From a virus: a DNA stretch of 50,640 bases. Below, in pieces: positions 24,880 through 32,105 of this stretch. Under the pieces are notes generated by a model. That model was given only the letters and a program-made list of their open reading frames with translations, made no database searches and was not told the origin of the DNA. How positions within the stretch are numbered: position 1 is the first letter of the stretch; each line of letters begins with the position of its first letter. The stretch covers positions 1 to 50,640 of the IMG/VR virus record IMGVR_UViG_3300029267_001908; one strand, written 5' to 3'. Made by a program: the position numbers and the translations under genes.

Positions 24880-25252
24880 AGCGGAACAACAAAAATCTGA
24901 TGAAGAGCAAGAATGCTCTATCCAAGATAAAGCTAAAGTGGCGTTTGTCCGTTTAGCTGAAAGCTACCCTACACCGGACGATGAGGACGATGAGGACAAC
25001 GAAAGCCGGTTAAGCGGCGTGCTTGACTTTTTGGAAAGCGCTTACTATATCCTTGAAATTATCTCGCATCTATCGTCAATGTCTTTAGGGGTAGCGGTGA
25101 CGTGTCTTTTTATCCCAAACATGCCCAAAGGGCTGATAACATTTTTCATCTTGATCCTGTTTGCCGCATACATATTTTCGCAAAAATGTGTGTTTATCGT
25201 TTTCAAACAAAACCGTTCTACCGATTACACTGTAGTAAATCCGGGCATGTAA
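24833..25252 (+). CDS. small membrane protein with acidic cytoplasmic arm
   Basis: A 139-residue protein. The first 70 residues are strongly acidic (TPDDEDDEDNESR), followed by a hairpin of two hydrophobic segments (about 70-95 and 98-120: LGVAVTCLFIPN and GLITFFILILFAAYIF). The size and two membrane segments would suit a holin-like or signalling role. It immediately precedes the unknown/kinase/caspase block and could be the membrane partner of it. The ribosome site is GAGGA. Confidence 0.5.
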   Translation: MSDETELSLMETEKPEAEQQKSDEEQECSIQDKAKVAFVRLAESYPTPDDEDDEDNESRLSGVLDFLESAYYILEIISHLSSMSLGVAVTCLFIPNMPKGLITFFILILFAAYIFSQKCVFIVFKQNRSTDYTVVNPGM

Positions 25253-25253
25253 G

Positions 25254-26207
25254 ATGAGTTATCTTAAGCAAATCATAACCGATGATGACGGCAAGCGTCG
25301 CGTTAAAAGCACAATAGCGTTAACTGACAAATTTGATTTAGGCAAAGGCCATGGGTCCATCTTGCCGGGTACGCCTGGCGGATGGATGCTGCATTGCAAT
25401 CATGGTATACGATTTTGCGGTGCAAAATTTGGCAGCGGGAAAACTCGCATACATGACGAAAGTCTTATAGAGCTAGACACCGGTGAGTGCTATTTGTTTT
25501 TTGATGAGGATGAAGAGCTAACCAGGCGCAAAACCGCAGAGCTTAAGTTGTCCGTACCAGAAAAGGTGCGTGATCAATTGAGCAAACAGGAGCAAGTCAA
25601 GCTTCGCATTGAGATGCAAAAAGTAATTTCAGAAGCACCGAAAGACATGGAAGGTTTTGCTAAATTTTTCAATGCTTACATCCTTGCAACATATCATTTT
25701 GACCGTGGCATTTTTTATGTGATCAGTGAGCGCACAGTGAACCGTGTATACAGGCGCGGCGAAAAGTCTATCAAGCGTAAAGTCTGCAAGACTAGCCTGC
25801 AATCATTATCTAGCCGAACAGTCAACGCCGATATTGTCAAGTATGTCCCCCCTAAAAGCATCGCAAGAGATGTTTTAAACGGCGGCGGTGATGCAATCAT
25901 ACGCTATCCTGATGAAGAGGAAGACGTTTCATTGTCCATTGTGGAGCGCAAAATACAGACTGTGATTTGCTATCCATGCTATGCCCGAGGTGGTCTAAAG
26001 CCGGTGTCTATCTACTATGTCGATTCGTTGAACGTTATCAAGCGTTTGGATGTTGAGAAGGTTTGTTTTTTATGTTCGCTTTTGGGGTCACAGGTTGACA
26101 GATTGCTAAAGAAAAAAAGCGTTGCTACGGATGAAGAGAGCGAATTAAAAACACCCGTGCCACCATTGAAACAATTAAAATTCAGGGATGAAGATGAAAT
26201 CGATTGA
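25254..26207 (+). CDS. unknown protein in kinase-caspase block
   Basis: A 317-residue protein starting one base after the previous stop. The first third has paired cysteines and a Gly-rich loop (GIRFCGAKFGSGKTRIHDES), which resembles but does not satisfy the Walker A pattern. The C-terminal third has CYPCY and CFLC pairs that could bind zinc. There is no recognised catalytic domain. The kinase gene starts within its last 20 nt, so the two are probably co-translated; a sensor or adaptor role for the kinase and caspase is a guess from context. Confidence 0.6.
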   Translation: MSYLKQIITDDDGKRRVKSTIALTDKFDLGKGHGSILPGTPGGWMLHCNHGIRFCGAKFGSGKTRIHDESLIELDTGECYLFFDEDEELTRRKTAELKLSVPEKVRDQLSKQEQVKLRIEMQKVISEAPKDMEGFAKFFNAYILATYHFDRGIFYVISERTVNRVYRRGEKSIKRKVCKTSLQSLSSRTVNADIVKYVPPKSIARDVLNGGGDAIIRYPDEEEDVSLSIVERKIQTVICYPCYARGGLKPVSIYYVDSLNVIKRLDVEKVCFLCSLLGSQVDRLLKKKSVATDEESELKTPVPPLKQLKFRDEDEID

Positions 26208-27237
26208 CGCAATCTTAGGCATATTAGAGCGAAGCAAACGCAAGATTGACGGTAGATGGCAACCGACCGCAAGCGAACATTTCGTAAATCTTATTGAGCG
26301 CTGTTCTCCGAAGCTTAAATATGAAGCCGTGCTCGGCATGGGCACGGAGGCCTTTTTGTTTGTCGTAAAACATTTACCGCTCAACGCAAAAATGGTTATA
26401 AAGATACCCCGACCGCATCTGGCAACGCAGGCGGTAGAACGTTTTATTCGCACAGCGCGTACACTTGAAACGCTAGACAAGGATTGTTTTCCGAACGTCA
26501 AGGATCTTAACGAAGATCCGCTGTATTGCCTTTTGTCGTATTCGGATGGTGACACTTTGCGCGATTGGATCTGGTCATCGCGGTGGCGTTTCCATGCTGG
26601 CATTGAGTTGTTTAGGCAGGTGTTAAACGCCGTGGCCATTTTGCACCGAGATGATATTGTTCATCGCGATTTGCGCATTGATAACATTTTGGTAATACCT
26701 GGCGGCAGGATCAAGGTTATCGATTTTGGATTGGCAAAAGCGATAACAGATGAAACGCTAACCATGGCGGAAACCGCACTAGGCAGTGTTGGATATAGCC
26801 CGCCAGAGCAGATAGATGACGCCTTGAGTGCTACAAAGGCCAGCGATATATTTACTCTGGGAAGAGTGTTTTATGTGTTGGCTGTCAGAGCCGAAGGCGT
26901 CCGTGTAAAGACTAAAATCAAGTGGAAAACAGAGTTGCTTTACGATGCCGGCTTGACGCAAGACGCAATTGATTTTTATCAAAAGGCGTGCAATTTTTAT
27001 CCTGAAAAGCGTTTTCAAACAGGCGGTGAAATGTTGCAAGCATTAAACATGCTCTACAAACCTGAAAATCAAACCATCGGCGAAGAGATCGATAAACTAA
27101 AAGATATGTTCGTTTATTGTGATGGTCATCACGCGAGAACCGCGAGGATGGCCGGTAAGAAAACAGCTCAAGTACATCGTGAGCTAAACGCTATCAAGGC
27201 GAGGATGGCAAAAAAATGGCTTATATCCCGATATTAA
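26188..27237 (+). CDS. Hanks-type serine/threonine protein kinase
   Basis: A 349-residue protein with an intact eukaryotic-like kinase core: glycine loop LGMGTEAFLF (49-58), catalytic Lys72 in MVIKIP, catalytic loop HRDLRIDN (159-166), DFG (179-181), an activation-segment SPPEQ in place of APE (about 205) and the conserved Asp220 in ASDIFTLG. All key residues are present, so it should transfer phosphate to Ser or Thr. There is no transmembrane segment. It overlaps the unknown gene upstream by 20 nt and the caspase gene downstream by 22 nt. The most direct reading is that the kinase controls, or senses together with, the peptidase next to it. Confidence 0.9.
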   Translation: MKMKSIDAILGILERSKRKIDGRWQPTASEHFVNLIERCSPKLKYEAVLGMGTEAFLFVVKHLPLNAKMVIKIPRPHLATQAVERFIRTARTLETLDKDCFPNVKDLNEDPLYCLLSYSDGDTLRDWIWSSRWRFHAGIELFRQVLNAVAILHRDDIVHRDLRIDNILVIPGGRIKVIDFGLAKAITDETLTMAETALGSVGYSPPEQIDDALSATKASDIFTLGRVFYVLAVRAEGVRVKTKIKWKTELLYDAGLTQDAIDFYQKACNFYPEKRFQTGGEMLQALNMLYKPENQTIGEEIDKLKDMFVYCDGHHARTARMAGKKTAQVHRELNAIKARMAKKWLISRY

Positions 27238-28010
27238 AAAGCGGCGTAACGCCGACATTGCCGGCAAAGCCACAAAACGCCGGCAAAAAAGATTGCTACG
27301 GTGCCGTGTTTCTCGGCATCGATAAATACAAGGTGAACAATCATTGGAACCTGCAAGGCTGTGTAAATGATTGCCACAACGTTATAAGCACAGTGCGTAA
27401 CAAATACAATGTCGATACCGTAAACGATGCCAAAAAATTGTTAGATTACGAGGCAACGAAAGCCAACACGTTAAACGCTCTGCGATGGATGGTCAACACC
27501 TACAGGCGCGGAATATTTACTTTTTCGTGCCATGGTTCGCAGATACCCGATGAAAGCGAGCCTGACCGCAAAGCGGAAGTATTGATCACGACTGACCACC
27601 GGTGGGAAGATCCGCTTATCGACGATGAAATCAAAGCCATTGTCGAGCAAATGGACGAATGCGTGATCATTGCAGATTGCTGTCACGCTGAAGGCATTTC
27701 ACGCGGCGGCTGGATAGCCAAAAGCGTTGTATGCCCTGAAGGCGTTTGCATGCGTTTACCGCGTACAGTGCGCAATTTAGCGCATGTCAAAGAGCTGGCA
27801 GCTTGCAGAAGTGATCAGACAGCCAGCGAGCGATATATTGACGGCAAGCGGCAGGGCGTGTTTACATACACGCTTTGCAAAATATTGCGTGAGCATCCGG
27901 GCATAGCATTGCAAGATTTGCAAGCACGGCTGCGGGCAGAAATTGACGGGCAGACGCCTGTGATTACAGGCACCGGCTTGCTTTTAGAGCACGCCGGCAT
28001 ATCAGCATAA
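27216..28010 (+). CDS. caspase-like peptidase (metacaspase, C14 clan)
   Basis: A 264-residue protein with the caspase-fold landmarks: VFLGIDKY (31-38) then NLQGCVNDC (45-53), the catalytic His106 in FSCHGSQ and the catalytic Cys156 in ADCCHAEG. Metacaspases cut after Arg or Lys and often act in programmed death or defence. The dyad is intact. The gene begins inside the kinase gene, which implies coupled translation. It ends 18 nt before the tail fibre gene, so it is embedded in the late operon and made with the virion proteins unless it has its own promoter. Confidence 0.85.
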   Translation: MAYIPILKSGVTPTLPAKPQNAGKKDCYGAVFLGIDKYKVNNHWNLQGCVNDCHNVISTVRNKYNVDTVNDAKKLLDYEATKANTLNALRWMVNTYRRGIFTFSCHGSQIPDESEPDRKAEVLITTDHRWEDPLIDDEIKAIVEQMDECVIIADCCHAEGISRGGWIAKSVVCPEGVCMRLPRTVRNLAHVKELAACRSDQTASERYIDGKRQGVFTYTLCKILREHPGIALQDLQARLRAEIDGQTPVITGTGLLLEHAGISA

Positions 28011-28028
28011 CGAAAGGAGGTGGCAATC

Positions 28029-29609
28029 GTGGCAGACGCAGAAATAGAAATTTTTGCAAGCGGGAAAAAAAGCTTTAGCGTAGATTTTGCGGCAGATGAA
28101 ACAGTGAAAACAATCAGCATTAAGCCTGATTTTAGCAAAAATGCTATCATGCCGCTGATAAATAGATTGCACTTAGCAATCCCAAACTGGACGAACAATG
28201 TCACGCTAGATGTTGCATTTACAGACAGCGAAGATGGCAATGATAAGGTGCTAGACAACATGTACACCGCAGAAGCGCGCAACCAAAGCGATGCGCAGCT
28301 CACAGACATGGATATACCTGTAGGCGGTGAAGTGATATGCACGCTTACATTGTCAGGCGCGCCCGGCAATGCTGGAAGCATTGATGGTACGCTGTATTCG
28401 TCTTTTAGCCGAGGGGGGAACAGCAGTAGCGGCAATGCTGTTCAATGGGAGGGTAGCGGCTATATAGATTTTGACAGCATTGCGGCGCCCGGCAATCCAG
28501 ACGCTGGCACATTGCGCCTTTACAATGAGAGCGGCGCGTTTAATGTGCGCAATGCCGCCGGCACTGTGATCAATTTGCTCACAGACGCGATCGGCGCTAA
28601 TGCGGCATTGTCGAACCTGTCCAGCGTGGCGATTAACACGGCATTGGTGAGTGATACAGACGACACCGACGATCTCGGCACGTCGTCGATCGGTTGGCGC
28701 TCGTTGTACCTGTCGTCATCGATTCTCGGCACGGTTGCAGACGGCGCGAACACCGCGCTGACATTTGGAAATTCTACCGCGCTTACCACGGCGGGTGGAA
28801 AAATTGCGTCGTTTACGTCGGATGCTGGCGTGACCGAGCGGGCGTATATAGACTACCTCGGGAAATACGTCGGTAGCGCGGTGAGGGCAGACGCCGGCAG
28901 TGCGGCGGCGCCGTCTATAGCTATCGGTGCAGATGGCACGGGCATTTATGGCGGTAGCGTTATTGATTTTGCGATCGGAGGTTCAAATGCAGGACGAATC
29001 GAATCAGGCCTAATGCGTTTCGCTGAATACCGACCGCGAAGCGTTGCTTCGTTGAAATTAAACGGGTTATATCAAGATTCGACAACGGCAGTTGCAGCAA
29101 AAATAGGAAACGTTTATTCTTTGTCAACCACAGGCGCAAAAATAGCGTCGTTTTTTAGCGATAACTTCATCACCGAGCGGGCCTACATTAACTACCTCGG
29201 GAAAATTGCAGCATACGGCGGATTGTCCGCAGAATCCAGCACAGGCGGAGGAGAGGCACGAAAACATAGTGAGGCGACTGTAACGCTCTCCGGCGCGTCA
29301 AGTACCTGCCATGTCAACGTACCAATCGGCGCAAAGATAACCGGGTGGCAGTACAACACCGAAACCGCCGTGATATCAGGAGATGGCGCAACGTCTTTAG
29401 ATATCGCTTTCTCGGGAGGGTCAACAACAAACCTTGCTACAGGGCAAGCGTTTGCACAGAATACCAAAGATGGTGCGCTGATTACCCCGGAAATTATCAG
29501 TAGTGAGGCTGATATTGCAGTCACGCCCGACAGCGGGACGTTTTCAGGCGGAGTGTTGCGGTTTATCGTTTATTATTCAGAGATTACCGCGTTAGCGGAT
29601 GTCGCATAG
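28029..29609 (+). CDS. tail fibre or virion appendage protein
   Basis: A 526-residue, Gly/Ala/Ser/Thr-rich protein. GTG at 28029 is preceded by an excellent AAAGGAGG site (28013-28020) and is a better start than the GTG at 28020. It contains fibre-type repeats: LGTSSIGWRSLYLSSSILGT, and TERAYIDYLGK (about 270) recurring as TERAYINYLGK (about 380). Such repeats occur in phage tail fibres and surface-binding appendages. It probably binds the host cell surface. The C-terminal domain is beta-rich. Confidence 0.75.
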   Translation: MADAEIEIFASGKKSFSVDFAADETVKTISIKPDFSKNAIMPLINRLHLAIPNWTNNVTLDVAFTDSEDGNDKVLDNMYTAEARNQSDAQLTDMDIPVGGEVICTLTLSGAPGNAGSIDGTLYSSFSRGGNSSSGNAVQWEGSGYIDFDSIAAPGNPDAGTLRLYNESGAFNVRNAAGTVINLLTDAIGANAALSNLSSVAINTALVSDTDDTDDLGTSSIGWRSLYLSSSILGTVADGANTALTFGNSTALTTAGGKIASFTSDAGVTERAYIDYLGKYVGSAVRADAGSAAAPSIAIGADGTGIYGGSVIDFAIGGSNAGRIESGLMRFAEYRPRSVASLKLNGLYQDSTTAVAAKIGNVYSLSTTGAKIASFFSDNFITERAYINYLGKIAAYGGLSAESSTGGGEARKHSEATVTLSGASSTCHVNVPIGAKITGWQYNTETAVISGDGATSLDIAFSGGSTTNLATGQAFAQNTKDGALITPEIISSEADIAVTPDSGTFSGGVLRFIVYYSEITALADVA

Positions 29610-29619
29610 AGGAGAGAAT

Positions 29620-29970
29620 ATGGGATTAGCAATTGAGTTTCCGAGCAATCACGATTTGACACAAAATGAGACATCATATCTCATGCTGGAGCGAGATTAT
29701 GATGACGTAAGAAAAAGTGGCTCGCTAAACATTAACGCATGGGTGAGCAAAGCCGCGAGGAATGCCGGATCACAAAAATCCTGCCTACTCACGATCCCGA
29801 TAGAAAACGCGGACGAAGTGGTCGACGACGAAAACGGCGGCACGATTGTCTCTCTCAGTTGGGACGACGTCGGATGGGCCGGCGGTGGTGAATTGTATAC
29901 GAAGATGAAAACGCTGAAAGTGTTGATACACGGACAGGTTGTCGACTTATCGAAGGCAGAAAACGCTTAA
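29620..29970 (+). CDS. small protein after tail fibre gene
   Basis: A 116-residue acidic protein with a GAGGAGA site before the chosen ATG. The segment ISLSWDDVGWAGGGELYTKM-like is followed by a KVLIHGQVVDLSK strand. The family is not recognised. Position directly after the fibre suggests a tail fibre assembly protein or a minor virion protein. Confidence 0.45.
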   Translation: MGLAIEFPSNHDLTQNETSYLMLERDYDDVRKSGSLNINAWVSKAARNAGSQKSCLLTIPIENADEVVDDENGGTIVSLSWDDVGWAGGGELYTKMKTLKVLIHGQVVDLSKAENA

Positions 29971-29984
29971 AGGACGAAAGCAAA

Positions 29985-30176
29985 ATGAATTTAAAAGAAT
30001 TAAAACTAAAAAAATGCGAGTTGTACGATCAGCGCGAACTTGCGAGAGCTCAAATTGAGCAGTTGGCGAACAAAGAACGCGAGCTAAACTCAACTTTAAT
30101 AGAGCTGTCCCGACAAGTACACGCGCTTGAAAGCAAAGAAACAGCGAACATAAAAGAGGTCATCCCTTCCCAATAA
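29985..30176 (+). CDS. short coiled-coil protein, end of late operon
   Basis: A 63-residue protein that is helical throughout with heptad-like spacing (LKELKLKKCELYDQRELARA). It is the last + strand gene before the strand switch. AAAGGA lies ten bases before the ATG. The function is unknown; small helical proteins at this place can be fibre chaperones. Confidence 0.5.
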   Translation: MNLKELKLKKCELYDQRELARAQIEQLANKERELNSTLIELSRQVHALESKETANIKEVIPSQ

Positions 30177-30214
30177 AAGAGACCGATCTTTATACACCTG
30201 CTCTATCCATCCCG

Positions 30215-30244
30215 TAAAAAAGGCCCGGCATTATGTCGGGCCTT
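30215..30244 (-). terminator. rho-independent terminator at strand switch
   Basis: An 8-bp stem (AAGGCCCG at 30220-30227 with CGGGCCTT at 30237-30244) is extended inward by a G-T wobble and two further pairs. Read on the - strand it is followed by a run of six T residues, making a strong terminator for the leftward operon. On the + strand it can also end the late operon, with a weaker tail. Confidence 0.85.
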
Positions 30245-30252
30245 GTCTTCAA

Positions 30253-30280
30253 TGTCACATAAATTAATTTATCAGACGTT
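30253..30280. repeat. TCACATAA-N6-TTATCAGAC element, copy 1
   Basis: TCACATAA, six bases, then TTATCAGACG, located between the stop of the 30279 gene and the terminator. The same arrangement occurs at 31739 and 44110, each time just after a stop codon. The ATAA/TTAT arms are inverted repeats. Confidence 0.6.
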
Positions 30281-30497
30281 AGAATCCAACACGATACACC
30301 TTCACGGGAAAGGCGTTATCATCACGCGCTTTCATAAAGTTCTTGCCGATTACGCAAAGGTTGCCGCTACCGTCAACGCATATCGTGTTATTTTGGTAAA
30401 CGTTGTTTTTGCGAAAGCGCTTTTTTGCATTATTAACCCAGTCCTCAAATGTTGAAAACTCGAAGACCTTATCGATAACTTCAATTTCTATCTTCAT
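30279..30497 (-). CDS. hypothetical protein, last gene of leftward operon
   Basis: A 72-residue protein. I choose the ATG at 30497 (MKIEIEVIDKVFEF) with GAGGG seven bases before it. No family is recognised; the sequence TFEDWVNNAKKRFRKNNVYQ suggests a small mixed alpha/beta protein. It follows the Lar-like gene closely in the same operon. Confidence 0.5.
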   Translation of the reverse strand: MKIEIEVIDKVFEFSTFEDWVNNAKKRFRKNNVYQNNTICVDGSGNLCVIGKNFMKARDDNAFPVKVYRVGF

Positions 30498-30504
30498 AAT
30501 TCCC

Positions 30505-30747
30505 TCATTCACAGTTAGAGTCATAGTTGCGCGGCGCATAATTCCACATTCGAATAGCTTCTTTGCTATCACAGGTTTCGGGGCCACGTGCTCTACAATT
30601 AACACACCCCACAAAATGTCTACTGGGGTACGTTTCGCTTATGTAAGGATAAATCCGTTCCTCTTCTCCGCAAAATGGGCATGATTTTATCGTCTGTGTT
30701 TGCAGCCTTGCACGCTCTCTCCAGCAACCACCCTCTGTTTCGCTCAT
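30505..30747 (-). CDS. Lar-like zinc-ribbon protein
   Basis: An 80-residue protein with the Lar-family signature: CPFCG at residue 24, a CVNC pair, then RGPET, and a closing EAIRMWN. The E. coli Rac prophage Lar protein reduces restriction by host type I enzymes, and many phages carry similar zinc-ribbon proteins of unverified function. ATG overlaps the upstream gene's TGA, and a GAGGTG site precedes it. Confidence 0.7.
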   Translation of the reverse strand: MSETEGGCWRERARLQTQTIKSCPFCGEEERIYPYISETYPSRHFVGCVNCRARGPETCDSKEAIRMWNYAPRNYDSNCE

Positions 30748-30881
30748 GATTGCACCTCACTGAATTGCACACGTTCTCCACGCTCCTCGTGATTCCAAAG
30801 GACTGTTTCGGTCCCATGAAATTCGGGTTCGTCGTTTTCGTCGAACCCTGACACAGGCTTTTTGCAGTACGGGCAAATCAT
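30744..30881 (-). CDS. 45-residue zinc-ribbon microprotein
   Basis: Starts MICPYCKKPVSGFDEN, a single CxxC knuckle, and ends ...RGERVQFSEVQS. GGAGGG eight bases before the ATG and four-base ATGA overlaps with both neighbours make it a convincing small gene of the operon. The function is unknown. Confidence 0.6.
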   Translation of the reverse strand: MICPYCKKPVSGFDENDEPEFHGTETVLWNHEERGERVQFSEVQS

Positions 30882-31333
30882 GTTCCTTCCCTCCAATCCA
30901 CGATTGCTTGCATTGCTTTTTGTGTGCGAGCATTCAGCGTATCTGTGCCATGTTCGCGCACATACATGCTAAGCTCAATCAATGCTTTTTGTATGCTGTC
31001 AATACCTGTTTCGTTAATCGTCTGCTTAGGCTTGCTTTCTTTTGCAGGCTTGACCGGCTTTTGCTCTTCTTGCTCGCTTTCTGCGATACAGATACGCCCA
31101 TATGTCTTGATCGCATCTGCCAATTTTTTGGCTTCTGGGAAATCCTCAGAAATGCGCTCAAAGTACCAAATATCTTTCATTTTGAAATATTGTCCAGTAA
31201 AAATACCCGGATGCATCTCTCTTATTTTGTTAGAGAGTTCGGGGGACAGCTTCTTTACGGGATCGATGGTCCATTCTAACGACTCGTCCCATTTTTCGGT
31301 TAGGCACGTATCGTTGATTTCTTCAATATTCAT
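30878..31333 (-). CDS. hypothetical protein with ParB-like C-terminal segment
   Basis: A 151-residue protein. The C-terminal 45 residues (IDSIQKALIELSMYVREHGT, then AMQAIVDW) resemble the C-terminus of ParB in this window (IHKALVEISMHVGTNGEKAF, then ALGKVIKDW). The shared segment may be a dimerisation or binding module, so this protein may interact with ParB or the plasmid partition complex. The N-terminal part is unknown. It overlaps the zinc-ribbon microprotein by four bases. Confidence 0.6.
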   Translation of the reverse strand: MNIEEINDTCLTEKWDESLEWTIDPVKKLSPELSNKIREMHPGIFTGQYFKMKDIWYFERISEDFPEAKKLADAIKTYGRICIAESEQEEQKPVKPAKESKPKQTINETGIDSIQKALIELSMYVREHGTDTLNARTQKAMQAIVDWREGT

Positions 31334-31421
31334 CGACTTCTTCCTCCAGAGTCACATAACGATTCTCGTGGCACTTGTGTTCCCAGTGCCCCTGGGTAGG
31401 GGCGGGTGTGTCAACTACCAA
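31323..31421 (-). CDS. possible microprotein with TTG start
   Basis: A 32-residue frame, TTG start, beginning LVVDTPAPTQGHWEHKCHEN and ending in an acidic tail. It overlaps the stop of the upstream gene and the start of the downstream gene, which fits coupled translation in this operon. No strong ribosome site is seen, so it is only a candidate. Confidence 0.25.
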   Translation of the reverse strand: MVVDTPAPTQGHWEHKCHENRYVTLEEEVDEY

Positions 31422-31708
31422 ATCCAAGCTATTTGATGATATCCGTTGTCCTTGCGCGAAAATTCGATCTGTATCCATTCCGTCTCGTCGCATAGTGGAC
31501 ACTCCACCGATTCAAAAGAGTACTTCTGTAGATCAGCGTCGAGCGGTACGATTTCAGCGTCTGCGAAATCACCGGCCTCAATCATTTCTTTAATGGTTTC
31601 TGGGGTGGCGTACCCAGGGCCACCAGTTCCAGGCCCATCGTCGTTGTAAACGATCCCCGCACCTTGCCGCACGATGTCTTTTATTTTTTCTTCGATATTC
31701 ATCTTCAA
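31415..31708 (-). CDS. hypothetical protein with CPLC zinc-like pair
   Basis: A 97-residue protein. A helical acidic N-terminus with GPGTGGPGY is followed by VECPLCDETEWIQIEFSRKD, one CxxC pair. No family is recognised. The gene is followed by closely packed leftward genes. An in-frame second ATG two codons later (MNIEEKI) is also possible. Confidence 0.45.
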   Translation of the reverse strand: MKMNIEEKIKDIVRQGAGIVYNDDGPGTGGPGYATPETIKEMIEAGDFADAEIVPLDADLQKYSFESVECPLCDETEWIQIEFSRKDNGYHQIAWIW

Positions 31709-31738
31709 TTCCTTTCTGCCCGGTCACCCGGGCGAATC

Positions 31739-31762
31739 TCACATAAGCTATGTTATCAGACA
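31739..31762. repeat. TCACATAA-N6-TTATCAGAC element, copy 2
   Basis: TCACATAA, six bases, TTATCAGACA, lying just after the stop codon of the DUF1874-like gene (31764-31766). It matches the elements at 30253 and 44110. Confidence 0.6.
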
Positions 31763-31763
31763 C

Positions 31764-32093
31764 CTAAAACCGATCTACCGTGCATACATAAAAATCATAG
31801 TCGCTCATGTCAGCGCCGTGATTGCCTCTTTTCTCATGCGGATCAACGCGATATCTGAGCGTCATAGCCAGCATTGTATCGCCGGCTTTCACCTGCGTTT
31901 TGTCGCGACAGGTTTTAAAATCGGTGCCAAACAATTGATTCAACACCTTGCAGGCATTCGGGTATCCGATGTACTGCCGAAAATCATCTGCATGCTCGTA
32001 AAACAGTTTGCGAGCCTCATCTGCCGTTATCAACTCTGGCCGGTAAACCAGGCCCGGCCTTGGCATCATAAGGCTATTCATTATGTGCAACAT
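31764..32093 (-). CDS. DUF1874-like (STIV B116-type) protein
   Basis: A 109-residue protein resembling the DUF1874 family, known from archaeal virus STIV B116 and Bacillus YddF. The typical pattern is IGYPNACKVLNQLFGTDFKT (about 42-61), a Gly-Asp turn (KAGDTMLAMTLRYRVDP) and a final FYVCTVDRF strand. The family may modulate gene expression or host interactions; no firm role is known. It lies in the leftward operon next to ParB. Confidence 0.6.
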   Translation of the reverse strand: MLHIMNSLMMPRPGLVYRPELITADEARKLFYEHADDFRQYIGYPNACKVLNQLFGTDFKTCRDKTQVKAGDTMLAMTLRYRVDPHEKRGNHGADMSDYDFYVCTVDRF

Positions 32094-32105
32094 GTTGTGT
32101 CCCTT

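Noticed and set aside
25254-26207. Walker A motif in the unknown protein of the kinase-caspase block
   Set aside because: AKFGSGKT lacks the leading Gly of the pattern and no Walker B is evident.
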